This document shows positions 11,517 through 24,573 of a stretch of 64,000 nucleotides of DNA, piece after piece. Below the pieces are notes generated by a model. That model made no database searches and was not told where the DNA came from. It saw nothing but the letters and a program-made list of their open reading frames with translations. Numbering within the stretch: position 1 is the stretch's first letter; every line of letters begins with the position of its first letter. The stretch lies in contig JNEN01001249.1 of the NCBI GenBank assembly GCA_000697355.1, forward strand, positions 124,001 to 188,000, read 5' to 3'. The position numbers were made by a program, and so were the translations under genes. Origin of the DNA: Syncephalastrum monosporum B8922. Its lineage: Eukaryota > Mucoromycota > Mucoromycetes > Mucorales > Syncephalastraceae.

Positions 11517-13931
11517 TTAAGTTCTTGATCGGTATCGCGCTGCTTCTGGTAATTTCTGGCGCCATGCTGGCGCAGCTCGCCCGTCATTGTCGTCCTTGGG
11601 TGTCGTCTTCGGTACAGCGACAGACGCCTTGACTTTGGGCTCGACGATGGGTGCAGTGGCTGCCGGCAGCGAGCCCCATCCGTGTTGCTGAACTGGCTCT
11701 TCGTACGAATCCGGTTGACCGGCAGGCTGAGAGGGGCCGTTCGAGCCCCAGCCTCCTGTCGACGCTGTAAACTCGCTTGGGGCGCCCGTTCCTTGACCGA
11801 CAGAGTCCCATCCGTTCGATTGAGCAGGATGAGATGCTTCGGTGGTGCCCCAGCCCTGGTCCGTCGACGACACAGGCTCACTGGGTGCGCCCCATCCTTG
11901 CTGCTGCTGAGACGGTTCTGGGCCGGAACCCCAACCCTGATCTGTCTTTTCTTCCGTTGCTTGCGCGCTATCGTTATGAGAAGCCAAGTGGGATGCAGCG
12001 TCGAGCTTGGGTGTTGCCTCATCCTTGCTTGTTGCCGTCGTCGTATCCGAGTGGGACGGCGCGGGCTTGTGGCTGCTCGCAAACTGCTTCCATCGCTGGG
12101 TAGCGTTCGGGTCCGCCGTCGCCGGCGCTGTCCGCCGCGTCGGTGGTTGCGCCGATACCGAAGGCATCGAGGCAGGTTCACTGACAGCGGTAGCTGCGCC
12201 CCAACCGTCGCTGTGTCCACTCGTGAATTCAGAGTGCGGCCGATTTTCAATGCTGCTGGCAGGCGTATCCGACCCGAGAGACGTGGTGGCGGGCGGCGTC
12301 TTTTCGCGCGATGGCGATCGACTCGTGGCGTGGTGCGAGGCCGACCGCGACGACGACCGGGAATCGATGTGCACGCCGCTGTCGACCTCGGGGCGGGCGG
12401 GCTTGTGCGCGCTCGCAAAAGCAGCCCACTTGTTCACGCTTCCAGCCTGCTCACTTGCAGGCGGGGCCGGCTGGGGCGCGCGTCGGGGTGACCGGGCACG
12501 CGTGGATGGGAGCGCCGGCCCGGAGTCAGATAGCAGATCACTGAGAGAGGCTTTCAAGACGGGTGATTCGGCGGCAGCCACTGGAGGCAGACGCGGCGAG
12601 CCCGTGTCGGACAGAAGGTCGGTGAGGGATGCTTTTAGAACGGGCGTACCCGTGACATCGTTTTGGGCTATGGCTTCCACGCGCGGTGCTGGGCTGGGAT
12701 GACGTACGGTAGACTGAGTCGACGTGTGGCGGTCATTTCTATGTGCTGTCTCGTTGTCGTGGGTGGGTATTGTCGATTCAACAGCAGGAGGTTCTTCTGG
12801 CTTGACTTGGCTCTCACCACTCGTAGGATTTGGGTGGGAAGTAGAATCCACTGTCGTTTCATTTTGTTGAAGCGATGGTGATGCAGGGGTTGGAACCGGT
12901 TGCTCTGGTGAAGCCTCAGCGAGAGGCGTTTCTACGGCAACTGTCTCTTGAGCCGAAGCTTCAGACTCTTTTTGAACACCTTCTCCTTGCGCAGGTACTG
13001 CTTCAGCAGACGTTTCGTTGTTTTGTCGCCCGTCCTGGACGGACATAGGAGAGGGCTCGGCTTGGCTGGCAGCAAGTTCGGGTAATTTGCGCTCCTCATC
13101 CTGACTGTCGCGTGAAGAAACCGCAGCAATGACGCGTTCGTCGGGCTCCTCCAATTGTTCTCTGGAAGCAGGTTGACTGTCACTCGTGTGTACCGGGATG
13201 GCCTCGGACGTGGCGAGCTGTCCTTGATCCGTGCTCTCCAAGCGTTCAGGGTCCTCTTTGGCTGCTTCCGTCGTCGTTTCTTGTAGAGGGGTATCATGAG
13301 ACGCCGGCAGATCGGCCCCCGCATGGGAGGCAGCGTCCGCATCAGGTGGTGTCTCGCTGCTTTCTTTGGCCTGTTTGTCGTTCATGGCTTGTTCCTCTTC
13401 CTTTACCTCTGAGCGGAAGCGGCGCAGGAAATCCTCTTGTGCCGCGGCGCGCTCGTCCTTGTATTCCTGCTGAAGGACACGCGAGTAGGCGTGCCAAGAG
13501 CTCGTGGCATTCGTCTCTTTTGCCTCGGGCTTCTCGGGCAGCGTCTTTTTCTCGATACGCTGTTGGCTGAGGGGCGTCGCGTGGCGCGACAGGCGTTCAA
13601 TGGTGTTGGTCCACGCCGTGACTTTGGGGGTATTGTTCATGGCGTCGATCGCGACGAGCTTGGGCGGGGCATGATCGTCTCGTCGCCAGCTCGAGACCGA
13701 GTCGAGCTCGATGGGTTTTTCCTGTCGAAACGACGAGGATGAGGGGATGGGCGGCGGGGGCGTCGTTGGACGGGGGTTCTTGGCGCGTTCGGCGGCGCGT
13801 TCAGCCGCTTGGGCGAGGGCGACTTTGCGCTGCTCGTCATCCTCGTGGTCGTCCCACTCCTCTTCGACCATGTCCGCCCAGGATTCTTCATATTTCTCGT
13901 AGAATGCATCCAGATCCATGGGGTTTACCAT
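11517..13931 (-). CDS. Disordered GW-repeat protein (possible Argonaute-hook)
   Basis: Single-exon gene of 804 residues without a recognisable globular domain. The N-terminal 60 residues are acidic, starting with M-D-L-D-A-F-Y-E-K-Y a few residues in. Then come long Ser/Pro/Glu/Thr-rich stretches. There are two internal duplications: a P-V-L-K-A-S-L-[ST]-D-L-L-S-D motif occurs twice, and a [KR]-W-x-x-F-A-S-[AS]-H-K-P-A motif occurs twice. Seven GW dipeptides (mostly G-W-G) lie between about residue 577 and 752. Six cluster after residue 660 with tryptophans usually 13-14 residues apart in Gly/Ser/Gln/Pro-rich sequence. This is the layout of Argonaute-binding GW proteins (GW182, fission yeast Tas3, Cryptococcus Gwo1). 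Binding to Argonaute is an inference from composition only. An adaptor with unrelated partners is equally possible. The reading frame itself is secure. Confidence 0.8.
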   Translation of the reverse strand: MVNPMDLDAFYEKYEESWADMVEEEWDDHEDDEQRKVALAQAAERAAERAKNPRPTTPPPPIPSSSSFRQEKPIELDSVSSWRRDDHAPPKLVAIDAMNNTPKVTAWTNTIERLSRHATPLSQQRIEKKTLPEKPEAKETNATSSWHAYSRVLQQEYKDERAAAQEDFLRRFRSEVKEEEQAMNDKQAKESSETPPDADAASHAGADLPASHDTPLQETTTEAAKEDPERLESTDQGQLATSEAIPVHTSDSQPASREQLEEPDERVIAAVSSRDSQDEERKLPELAASQAEPSPMSVQDGRQNNETSAEAVPAQGEGVQKESEASAQETVAVETPLAEASPEQPVPTPASPSLQQNETTVDSTSHPNPTSGESQVKPEEPPAVESTIPTHDNETAHRNDRHTSTQSTVRHPSPAPRVEAIAQNDVTGTPVLKASLTDLLSDTGSPRLPPVAAAESPVLKASLSDLLSDSGPALPSTRARSPRRAPQPAPPASEQAGSVNKWAAFASAHKPARPEVDSGVHIDSRSSSRSASHHATSRSPSREKTPPATTSLGSDTPASSIENRPHSEFTSGHSDGWGAATAVSEPASMPSVSAQPPTRRTAPATADPNATQRWKQFASSHKPAPSHSDTTTATSKDEATPKLDAASHLASHNDSAQATEEKTDQGWGSGPEPSQQQQGWGAPSEPVSSTDQGWGTTEASHPAQSNGWDSVGQGTGAPSEFTASTGGWGSNGPSQPAGQPDSYEEPVQQHGWGSLPAATAPIVEPKVKASVAVPKTTPKDDNDGRAAPAWRQKLPEAARYRSRT

Positions 13932-15843
13932 TCGCTCACTGTCTCACTGTTGAATGGTGCAGGTGGAAAATAAATAGCGTAATAATAGAAAGGGAAAGAA
14001 CAACAGAGAACCGGTGCAGAGCGGGTGAAGAAAAGGGAGAAGTAAGCTCGCGTGCACCTACTCCATGGATATTCTCTGTCTGCAGAGTCCGCCAAACCCC
14101 TCGTTTTGCTCATCACGCATTGTTATATTTATGAATTTTATCTGCTTGTTATGTAATCTTTACCTTCTCAACACTGCACTCTCCTTGCAGAATCAGGTAA
14201 TGGAAACGCCTGACACTACGTAGTCAACAGGTCATAAGCGGGATGGTGTCCTAGTTACCAATGACCGTTGGTGGTGTCAGTGAATATCTGGAGTTGGAGA
14301 AATCAAGCAAGTGTGTTTACAGTTTCTTCAAAAGCAAAGAGGCATGAATCCATCTTTTTTTGCTAGGATGCACAGGAAAAAAGCAAAGTGAGTGTACATT
14401 TTGCTCCTCTAGCACAGACTCTATATTACATGTACTTGACATAAAAGCATATTGCACAAGAGACTGCGCTGACACTGTCTCTTTTATCTCAAGCGCTTCC
14501 CACCCTGTTCAACAGATAAAAAAAGTCAGATAACAGATCCAACATTTCTGCCATTGGTAAGCGACTTGATCCCCCAGTGGTTGACTCCGCCTCCCCTTTG
14601 AGATCCGTGATGGAGTATTCGTACTTCCTCTGTGGGCTTCATCTTCAGTAAGGCGGATGGATGCTCTTTGCCGGCCCAAGTCATCCTATGCAGAGCAAAC
14701 TCTCCTCCGCTTTTTTGGCGGGGGGAAGAGGGGTAGACCTTACAGCTACTCTGACGCTCCACTTTGGAGGTTCCCGTAGGACCGTATGGTTGAGGGCTGG
14801 AGGAAGTGGTCCGCTGGTCACTGTGGTTTGCTTGATGAACCTCATATCAGTTTTCTTGGGTCTGACCAGTTTCTTTGGGATTTCCTCCCTCTCTTTGTTT
14901 ATTTATTTTATGAACAGTTTCCCTATTTTTCCAGTATCAGTCTTCTCTCTTTTCCTGTATCTGTTCTTGTACTTTTACCGCGGTGCACCTTTCACGTCTT
15001 CTCCCATCTTTTATTATCCCCTGCAATAAACGCTATACCGACTTTATGCTACTTCAACAGTCACCTTATCAAAGTCTCAGATATACAGACAGAAACTTTT
15101 ATCGTTTCTGTTGGATCCACCTGTTGGAAGGCATCTCTATTGCGTATATCAAAAATGTGTTTTCATGTAATTAATACATGGAAACATAGATATGCCTGAT
15201 TGCAAGGAATGTCTTTACTGCTACTGCTCTCTCAGTCACATGTACGGCCTATTTGTTACTGGCTGCGCATGTGTTGCGCCAGTCATATAACACGAGCGCG
15301 CACACAACATTAGTGGACGAAGAAAGGAACATGTTGGAACTAACAACGATTGTTCCAGCCAAAGACAGTGTCCCTTTGTCGCCTGTGGCAGCAGTGGCAG
15401 CAGTGGACAGGGTAATGCCACCAGGAGAACAATGGCTGAACTAGAAGCGTTTGGTGGAATTGGATGCGTTACCTTGCGAACGACCGTGAGCAGGAGTGGC
15501 CAGGCATTACGCCAACATCCATCGTTTAGTGCACGGTCCTCGTCCGACCTGGATGTCCATGTGCCGTTGGCTCAGGTAAGTACAGAAGAAGCTATCCCTA
15601 AACCAACGGCTGTGCGCGTATACGTGTGTCTTTTTTTTTCTCAACTTGGTTCCTAATACATGAAATTACACCCTTGCCTGTGACGCTTGCCAATGTGCCT
15701 GACTCGGACAAGTGTGAAAATAAGATCGTGGACTTCAGCGTCGCTGAATTCTGTTTGTAACTTGTTCGGTCATAAAGGGTCGTTTGGGGACGGCATGGAG
15801 AAACGGAGGGAGTAAAAATACTGACAAACTCGTTCCTTTATAG
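13932..15843. other. Intergenic between GW-repeat gene and SKI2 relic
   Basis: Contains the promoter side of the GW-repeat gene and then about 1.3 kb without a supported gene. Open frames at 15253-15444 and 15432-15656 (plus) have protein-like composition. The second is followed by a gtaagt donor at about 15576. They could be further remains of the helicase relic that starts at 15.84 kb, but I could not match them to a specific part of the family. Confidence 0.4.
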
Positions 15844-16965
15844 TTTGATATTGACAGCGTCACGATGAGTGCGGACCGTGTTGAGCAGCAGGAGTTGGAA
15901 GGGTTTGGCGTGGATGCCAAGAAAGGTAACACAGCATGAATTTTAAGGTGCACAGAAGCTTATTTTCTTTGTTCGTATCTGTAAAGGCACGACCATGGAA
16001 TATGACTGGCAAAAGAACGAGGTCATGGAGTTCCAGTAAGTGTTGCGTACCAAAGCGCAAGATCTCAAACAGCTGCGGACCAATTTCCGATGTGTACGGT
16101 GCCTTGATCTTGCTGAGCATGTAAGGCCTCATAAAGAAGAGGAAGACAACCGTACTAAAACTTTCAGGATGTTTTTATTTTCGCATGCTTCCAGTCTGTC
16201 TTGGTGCACGCACATAAGCGGACCTCAAGCCAGATTGACGTACTCAAGCTCATGATATCCGACCAGAACCTGGGACTGCTGCCCGGCTACCACCAATGCA
16301 TCGAGGTGCTCCGATGGATGAACTATATTGACGAGCAAGACACGGTGCGACTCAAGGGCCGCGCGGCGTGCGAGCTCAATGTTTTTGCGGGTTATGAGCC
16401 GGCCGAGGTGGTAGCCGTCCTGTCTGCCTTTGTGTTCCAGGAACGCAATGCGAGCCAGGCTCGCCTGACCCCGAAGTTAATTAAGGTCAAGAAGACTGTA
16501 CTGACATATGCACGCAAGGTGGCAACGGTCCAGGTCGACTGTGCCTTACCAAACCCGGCCGAGGATTATGCCAACAGTCTCCAGTTTGGCTTGGTTGAAG
16601 TGGTTTAAGAGTAGGCGCGTGGATTGGTATGTCTGACCTGAGCACGGCTAGTGTCGAGTAGAGTGTCTACATCTTCTTTATATTTCTTTTTTATTTAGCC
16701 CTTGCAAACGTATATGGATCTAACGGACGTGGCCGAAGGTAAAGACAATGAATGGTATGCTGACTCCGCGTGGATATTGATCCAATCTATTTTTATAGGA
16801 TCCATTGCGCGCTGCATCAGCCAGTTGGACGAGACGACGCGGGAAATTCATGGGTGCGGCATGTATGGTGGGCAATACCAGCTTATATAAAAAGATACCT
16901 GTGTCTACAACAGGTGTGGCAGCCGCGCGTACCAAATGGCTTGATATGGTTACTGTGAAAATGAA
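15844..16965 (+). pseudogene. SKI2-type RNA helicase relic (C-terminal DSHCT domain)
   Basis: The translation matches the C-terminal DSHCT region of Ski2/Mtr4-family exosome helicases. It includes the C-V-R-C pair, then I-S-D-Q-N-L-G-L-L-P-G-Y-H-Q, V-R-L-K-G-R-A-A-C-E, F-G-L-V-E-V-V and L-T-D-V-A-E-G-S-I-A-R-C. The helicase core that should come first is absent. Lesions are clear. A TAA (16037-16039) stands inside the coding stretch. After V-E-V-V, where the family has Tyr-Glu-Trp, the bases read TAA-GAG-TAG (16606-16614). About 16 residues are missing after A-C-E-L-N. A frame change near 16850 separates the Arg-Glu end of one helix from G-N-T-S-L-Y-K-K. Intron borders are still intact (for example gtaagg...ttccag before 16199, and gtatgt...atttag before 16699), so this is a DNA-level, not retrotransposed, copy. 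Confidence 0.85.
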
Positions 16966-17042
16966 TTTCATGTGTCATTTAAAAACCGGGATTGCCCCGC
17001 TTTCTCTCCTCATTTTCTCTCACACTTCTTTCCAGTAACACC

Positions 17043-18183
17043 ATGAGCGCTCCGAACGTTGTCGAGGAATGGGTCAAGGCATCCGACGGCTTTGAGCTGT
17101 ACACCAAGACGTGGAAGACGACCGAGACGCCCAAGGCTTCGCTCGTGTAAGTCTCAAAGGGGGTGTGCTACATGAGCTCATGACCGTAACCTATGTTGTA
17201 TGTATAACAGGATGCTTCACGGTTTCGGCGAGCACATTACGCGCTACCATCCTCTGTTTGTCTACTTTGCCGAGAATGGTATCGAGGTGCACGGCTTTGA
17301 TCAGCGCGGCTGGGGTCATTCGGGTAAAAAGGCACACTCTTACGGCAATAACGGCGGGTAGTTATCCATATATGGGATATTTAAGATGCCATGTTCATGC
17401 GCGCGCTCTTTCTTTTTTTTTTTTCTCTTAGGTATAATACCGCTATGAACGATATCAATGAGGCCATCAAGCGTGCTCACCAGCCAGGCGTCCCACTCTT
17501 CTTGATGGGTCACAGCATGGTAAGCGTCCTCTTTATCTATCGAGAGCCCAGCCTGAACCAGTCGTAGGGGGGTGGTTTGATCTTGAACTACCTCAGCCGA
17601 AGTGACGTTTACGACGGTGTCCAGCTTCTCTCCGGCGCAATCGCATCCGCACCGCTCGTCACACTGTCGATGCCCATCTCGCCCTTCCGATACTACCCGC
17701 TCCGCGTCGTGTCGAAGATCCTTCCGAGCTTCGTCATCAAGGTCGGCATCGATCCCAAGGCCATCAGCCACGACGAAAAGGAGGTCGAGATCTTCAAGAA
17801 CGACCCGCTCATTCACGACTATGCCTCGCTCGCTACTGTGGCCGGCTTCCTGGATGCTGGCCAGGATCTTTTCAAGCGCGCGTCGGCCATCAAGACCCCG
17901 ATCCTCTACTCGCACGGCGACATTGACCCCATCAACAAGTACGAAAGCACGGCCAAGGTGTACGAGGCTACATCAAGCCAGGATAAGGAGCTCAAAACAT
18001 GGCCAGGCCTTTACCACGAACGTAAGTGCAATCGGCAGTCTTATCGAGAGCAAGTCAAGTAACGCTCTCTCTCTCTTTTTTTTTTTTCCTTTGTTTTTCT
18101 TAGCTCATGTCGAGAAACTGCCCGAGCGTGAGCAGGTCTGCGAGTACTACGTCAACTGGATCAAGGCACGCCTTGCTAACTAA
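17043..18183 (+). CDS. Monoacylglycerol lipase (Yju3-like alpha/beta hydrolase)
   Basis: Hydrolyses monoacylglycerols to glycerol and fatty acid at lipid droplets and membranes, by homology to yeast Yju3 and mammalian MGLL. Exons are 17043-17146, 17211-17357, 17432-17519, 17568-18021 and 18104-18183, giving 290 residues, within the family size. The nucleophile elbow is G-H-S-M-G-G with Ser112. The acid is Asp233 in H-G-D-I-D-P-I, and the base is His263 in G-L-Y-H-E-P-H. The oxyanion-side motif H-G-F-G-E-H and the D-Q-R-G-W-G-H-S-G motif are also present. The triad is complete, so an active enzyme is expected. The start codon follows a C/T-rich leader right after the SKI2 relic. The gene converges on BCD1, whose stop lies about 80 bases downstream. 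Confidence 0.95.
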
Positions 18184-18264
18184 TAAGGTCCATTCGTGAT
18201 GATACAATACCAAATACTATGCCAGTATTTATTTTATTATGATTATTATGATTATTCATCCAAA

Positions 18265-19524
18265 TTACATGCCTCCTGGGCCATGTTGGAAGGGGGTATC
18301 TTGTTCGTCCTCATCATTGTCAAGCGTAACTTGCGCTTCGTGATCCTCGTGATCCTCGTGATCTTCGTGATCCTCTGGTCGTTCGTGCCCTTCGTCATGA
18401 TCGGGCACATCGATCTCTGGGTCTGCGTCATCATGGGCTTCTTCGCTCTTGGTGGACTCTTGCGTCGATGGCGGCGCGTCTTGACCTGGCTGCGGTGGCG
18501 GAAGGACGACCTTGTCTTCAAAGACGACTTGGGCGTCCACGTGATCCTTGAGCCAAACATGGACAATGGGGTATTCCACGATCCGCTCGCCCTGAAGGAT
18601 GTCGTTCCAGGTCGTGTCCAGATGGTCGGTCAAACGAATCAGTGCATGACGACCACCTTCCTTTTTGAGGCCGATGACCCATTGGTCCATGCCGGCTTCG
18701 CCAAAAGTCCGGGTTTGTTGGCGCAGGATCGGGTAGTAGGCCTGGCCGCGGGGTTCGGCCGCGTAAAACATGTTGTCTAGCGAGGCACGCAGCGTGCGGT
18801 TACCCGGGTTGCCATGATCGAGCACGACATGGTCTTCTGTGTCGTGAAAGTGATATTCGACCGTCCAGAAAAACTGACGCGATCTAAGAACAGGTCAGCC
18901 TTGGATGCAAAGAGGGACATGTGTGTTGCGCGTCTTTATATATATATACTTTTTGTTATAGTTGGACTTGTTCTTCTTGTGGCGCGACATTTCAAAAGGC
19001 AAAATGTCAAAGCGGATGTGGAGCTGTTGGCGTGCGTGCTGGACGAGGAATTTGGAGCGTGAGTCCAAGATCTTCTTCTGCTGCTGGTGCTGAGGGCGCG
19101 AGGGCGCTGTGATGTTGTTGCGCTGACGATCTCGGCTCAAGGTATCCGCGCGACGGGCCATATCCTCCAGGTAGACGTAATCTACAGATTGTCTGAGACG
19201 GTGTTTATGCGACCCAGGGAATACCATCCTACCACTCATCATGTCCTTTTCTTGATAGGTATTGCGCGAGATAAAGTGGGTCTTGCTTCGCTCTCCTGAG
19301 CAACCCTCTTGCGCCTTGTGCTGCTTGATACAGGCCACGCAGCAGGTGTGCTTCTCACAGCGCGGACAAGTGTATTTCCACGGCTGCTCGTGACACACTT
19401 GACATGCTGTGATCGTTTGCCGGGATGAAGCCGGTCTAGGTTGATCCGATTCAGGCAAATGCTCGAGTGACAGATCAATCGTCACCGAAGGCGGATCGGG
19501 TGTGACGTCCGATGGTGTCTCCAT
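18265..19524 (-). CDS. BCD1: Box C/D snoRNP assembly factor, zf-HIT protein
   Basis: Homologue of yeast Bcd1 and human ZNHIT6, which help assemble box C/D small nucleolar ribonucleoproteins in the nucleus. Exons are 19233-19524, 18950-19181 and 18265-18883 (minus), giving 380 residues. The HIT-type zinc finger covers about residues 41-80: C-x2-C, C-P-R-C, C-x3-C and the final H/C group ending C-S-G-E-R-S. Next come D-Y-V-Y-L-E-D-M-A-R, F-D-I-L-P-F-E-M-S and F-F-W-T-V-E, all in family order. The first intron (51 nt) is a multiple of three without a stop and is easily missed. Removing it restores the family spacing between M-M-S and D-Y-V-Y. The C-terminus is an acidic Asp-His-Glu tail encoded by 9-base repeats. 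The ATG lies 114 bases from the ATG of the divergent DUF202 gene. Confidence 0.9.
18340..18372. repeat. 9-bp tandem repeat inside BCD1
   Basis: About four units of GATCCTCGT with minor changes encode the Asp-His-Glu repeat of the acidic tail of BCD1 on the minus strand. Confidence 0.75.
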
Positions 19525-19638
19525 GAAAAGGACTTTTATGCAGAAAGGCAGAAAAAAACACAAAAAAGTTGCTGAGAAATTAAAAAATAAGGAGTGCTCC
19601 ATTTTCTCTGAGAGTGACACAAGACACATCTTTATTTC

Positions 19639-20252
19639 ATGGAAGCCCAGTGCTCCTCTGAATCGGGTCCAGGACCCTGTCGACTTGTCGAGCCCAAACA
19701 CTCGGCCGTATGGCCAGACATTGCTGTTATTGTGCCCAACAAAGGAAGCACAGCCAGAGGTAGAAATGCTGTCGCTCCTTGTCATGCCGTGCTCATTCCA
19801 CCCCATGCAGACATTCTCGCTATTGAAAGAAACTTCCTCACCTTTTTCCGCTTGGGAAGCACGTTGGCTGTCATAGGTAACGGATTCAACCTCGCAATGA
19901 TATCAATTCGGGCGAGCTCATCCTGCTATCGATAGGCTTCACGATACTGCTCAAGTTTCGACTGCCCACAGTGAACGAAGGCGGCGATGTGGACGACACA
20001 GACGAAGACTGGTCGAACGAAGAGTTCCGGCGGCCGATAGGTATTACCTTTGTGGCAATTGGGTTCCTGTCGGTCCTGGTGGCAATCGGCAAGTATTTCA
20101 AAAACCAGATCCTGCTGATCAAGCAAAAGAACAACATCCAGGCAGGGTGGGGCAGTTATGTCACTGTAGGCATCCTTGTCGGCTTTGTTTGCCTCGTCAT
20201 GGCCCTCGCCTCCCTCGACTCGTCCCTGTTTGCTATACCGCCCCAGAACTGA
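19639..20252 (+). CDS. DUF202 membrane protein
   Basis: Small integral membrane protein of the DUF202 family, whose members include the membrane part of vacuolar transporter chaperones and bacterial YidH. Exons are 19639-19759, 19811-19876 and 19936-20252, giving 167 residues. The hallmark N-K-G-S-T-A-R-D-I-L-A-I-E-R-N-F-L appears only after removing a 51-nt intron. That intron is a multiple of three and has no stop. Three hydrophobic segments follow: one after F-F-R-L-G-S-T, one in G-I-T-F-V-A-I-G-F-L, and one in V-T-V-G-I-L-V-G-F. An acidic loop lies between the first two. The usual R-T in E-R-T-F-L is replaced by R-N. Function is not established for stand-alone fungal members. It is head-to-head with BCD1 and converges on the SelO gene. 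Confidence 0.85.
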
Positions 20253-20445
20253 ATCTGAACCTGCATGCATTCACTAGCATTGTATGACATTATAACTCCA
20301 CTCCAGCCTCCCACCCTCACCCACTCAGATTGAGGATGGATGATACCATTTCGCACTGTTAATTCGCAACACAATATATTGTATATTTTGATATCATCAT
20401 ACACGTTTCCATCGAGACAGAGGGGCCTCCGCACGCAGCCATCAG

Positions 20446-22659
<2,214 letters not shown>

Positions 22660-22874
22660 GGCGAGAGCATGACGCTCTCCATTTTGGGATGCCGAAGCCT
22701 CTCCAGAATGAATATGTGCTTACTGTGTATATATAAAATAACAATACCGTCGACTTCCACGATTATATCCCTCTTGTTATGAATTACTTTTTTACCCACT
22801 TCTCCCAATGTCTATCTCAGGATCTCGATCGACTTGGTCTGCAAAGGCGGTTGGCCTATTTGTATCTTTTTTAT

Positions 22875-24573
22875 TCATGCATTGGACGCAACAAATTGTT
22901 GCACTTGGGCGCTGGTACTATACTCCACATGATCAATTTTGAGATAGTGCAGATGCCAGGCCATCCCGGACTCCTTCATGTTGTATACAAAGGTGCGAGT
23001 CACGCCCTTCATAGACGCTTCGTCCAGTTTGGATCCAGTCGAGATGGTCAAGGATGTAAGGGTGGGGAGCCGACCGAGTGTGGGCAGTAGCAAGGAGGCC
23101 ACCGTCCAGGGCGAGGAGCACGAGCACGATGCATCCATGCTCATCACTCGCAGCGAGCATTCGCTGCGGGCCAGAATCCAGAAATGCAGAAGGCTCACGA
23201 TGGCTGTGATAGTGTCGGTGCTGGCTAGCGCCATATGGAAGGTGTGGATGGGGAGCTGCGGGACGGCCACGCACAGGGGATCGACGGCAAAGACGGCATC
23301 GAGGCTGAGCTCTCGAAGGTTCGGGCAGAGTACGAGAAATAAGGCGATATGGTGGGCTGCGGCGCGCGAGCCGCCGCTGACCTTGAGTCGGCGCATGCGA
23401 GGCAGCTCTTGAAAGGTGTTGGTGTTGGCGAATGTGGTGTCATCGTCGTCGATGTTTATGTGGATGTACTCGAGCGTCGAGGAACTGTTATCGAGGAGAA
23501 GATGGAGAAATTCCGGCTCATACCATGACAGCGTCGTATAGACAAAATCCTGGAGACCGGTGTCGGAGGAAGCATCCAGATCCATAGCATCCTCAAAGTC
23601 AGTGCCGTCCGCAGCCTCCACCAGAAGCCGCGTGAGCTTCTTGCATGACATCTGGAGGAGCAAGAGGACGCTTGATAGCTCGAGAACACCGTGCTCAAAC
23701 AGCGCATTAACGCTGTCTTCGCGAAAACAGAAGGTGGTGAGGTCTGGGCAACGGCTGCTTACCAGGACACCATCGTCAATGATGTCGTGGCAGTTGCTCC
23801 ACAACAGGTGACGCAGACGGGTAGGTCCGATGTCACCCTTGTAAGAGACGCCAGGTATGGCGAAGCGACGTCCCGTCTCAGCCGTTGCAAAGTGTTGTTC
23901 GAGCCGCTCCAGCTGCGGACACAGGCCGAGGAGAGCGCGAAGGACCCCACGCTGGTGGTATTCGGTGTTGATGACGAGTGTCGTCAAACCCTGGGCGACA
24001 AGGGCGAATGGGACACTACGGCGAGAGAGACCGAAGAAGCGATGGCGGAGGCGGTGCCGCGCGTTAGATGCCTCGCTCGCATTCCATTCCGTGATGGCTA
24101 TACCGGGTCAGAACAGAGTTAATGCAAAAGTAAAGCACAGCAGTAAGCTTACTGAGTTTGGAGAGGCGCGGACAGTGTGCCTCGGCGAGGAGGGAAATGA
24201 TGGTCGAGATGCCGTGGTCGCTTTCTAGGGACAGCTCGCGCAGTTCAGGTCTCGCGTAGCGAAGGAAGCCGTTCGTTGAGGCCATGTTGAATGGCTGTGC
24301 TTGACAAAGTTCGACGGAAAGATATGTCCAGAGGGGAAGCTGCAGTAGACGGCCACGCCAGGTGCGTGACACCCGGCTGCACTCCACCAGGTCGGTTTCA
24401 CATCCGCTAAACACTTCGAATAAAAGGTCGTCGGGCAGACACTGCATCGGATCCCTGTGTCCCGTCGCCTCAGGAGGCTCAAGAGGCTCAGGAGGCTCAG
24501 GGTGGGCAGATCGTGCTGGGTCGTTCCTGGAGATCATTCGCGTCACCCACTCATGGACAACACGGTACAGCAT
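22875..24573 (-). CDS. F-box/LRR-like protein 1
   Basis: Probable substrate-receptor subunit of an SCF ubiquitin ligase. Exons (minus) are 24153-24573 and 22875-24097, giving 547 residues. The 55-nt intron uses gtaagc and tatag. An F-box starts at about residue 45 with C-L-P-D-D-L-L-F-E-V-F, followed by V-S-R-T-W-R. The rest is a run of degenerate leucine-rich segments with Cys-Pro-x-Leu landmarks (C-P-Q-L-E-R-L, C-P-D-L-T-T-F, C-P-N-L-R-E-L-S). The start was placed at the first true ATG; an in-frame TTG lies ten codons further upstream. A Pro/Glu-rich linker precedes the F-box. The substrate cannot be inferred. It is in tandem with a second F-box gene but is not its closest relative in this window. 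Confidence 0.85.

Noticed and set aside
11682..12702. Long plus-strand frames (up to 269 codons) opposite the GW-repeat gene
   Set aside because: They mirror a GC-rich coding strand, are Arg/Cys/Trp-rich without family resemblance, and the minus frame is continuous for 804 codons.
16037..16614. Stop-codon reassignment or readthrough to rescue the SKI2 frame
   Set aside because: Neighbouring genes use TAA, TAG and TGA as normal stops, and the copy also has a deletion, a frame change and no helicase core.
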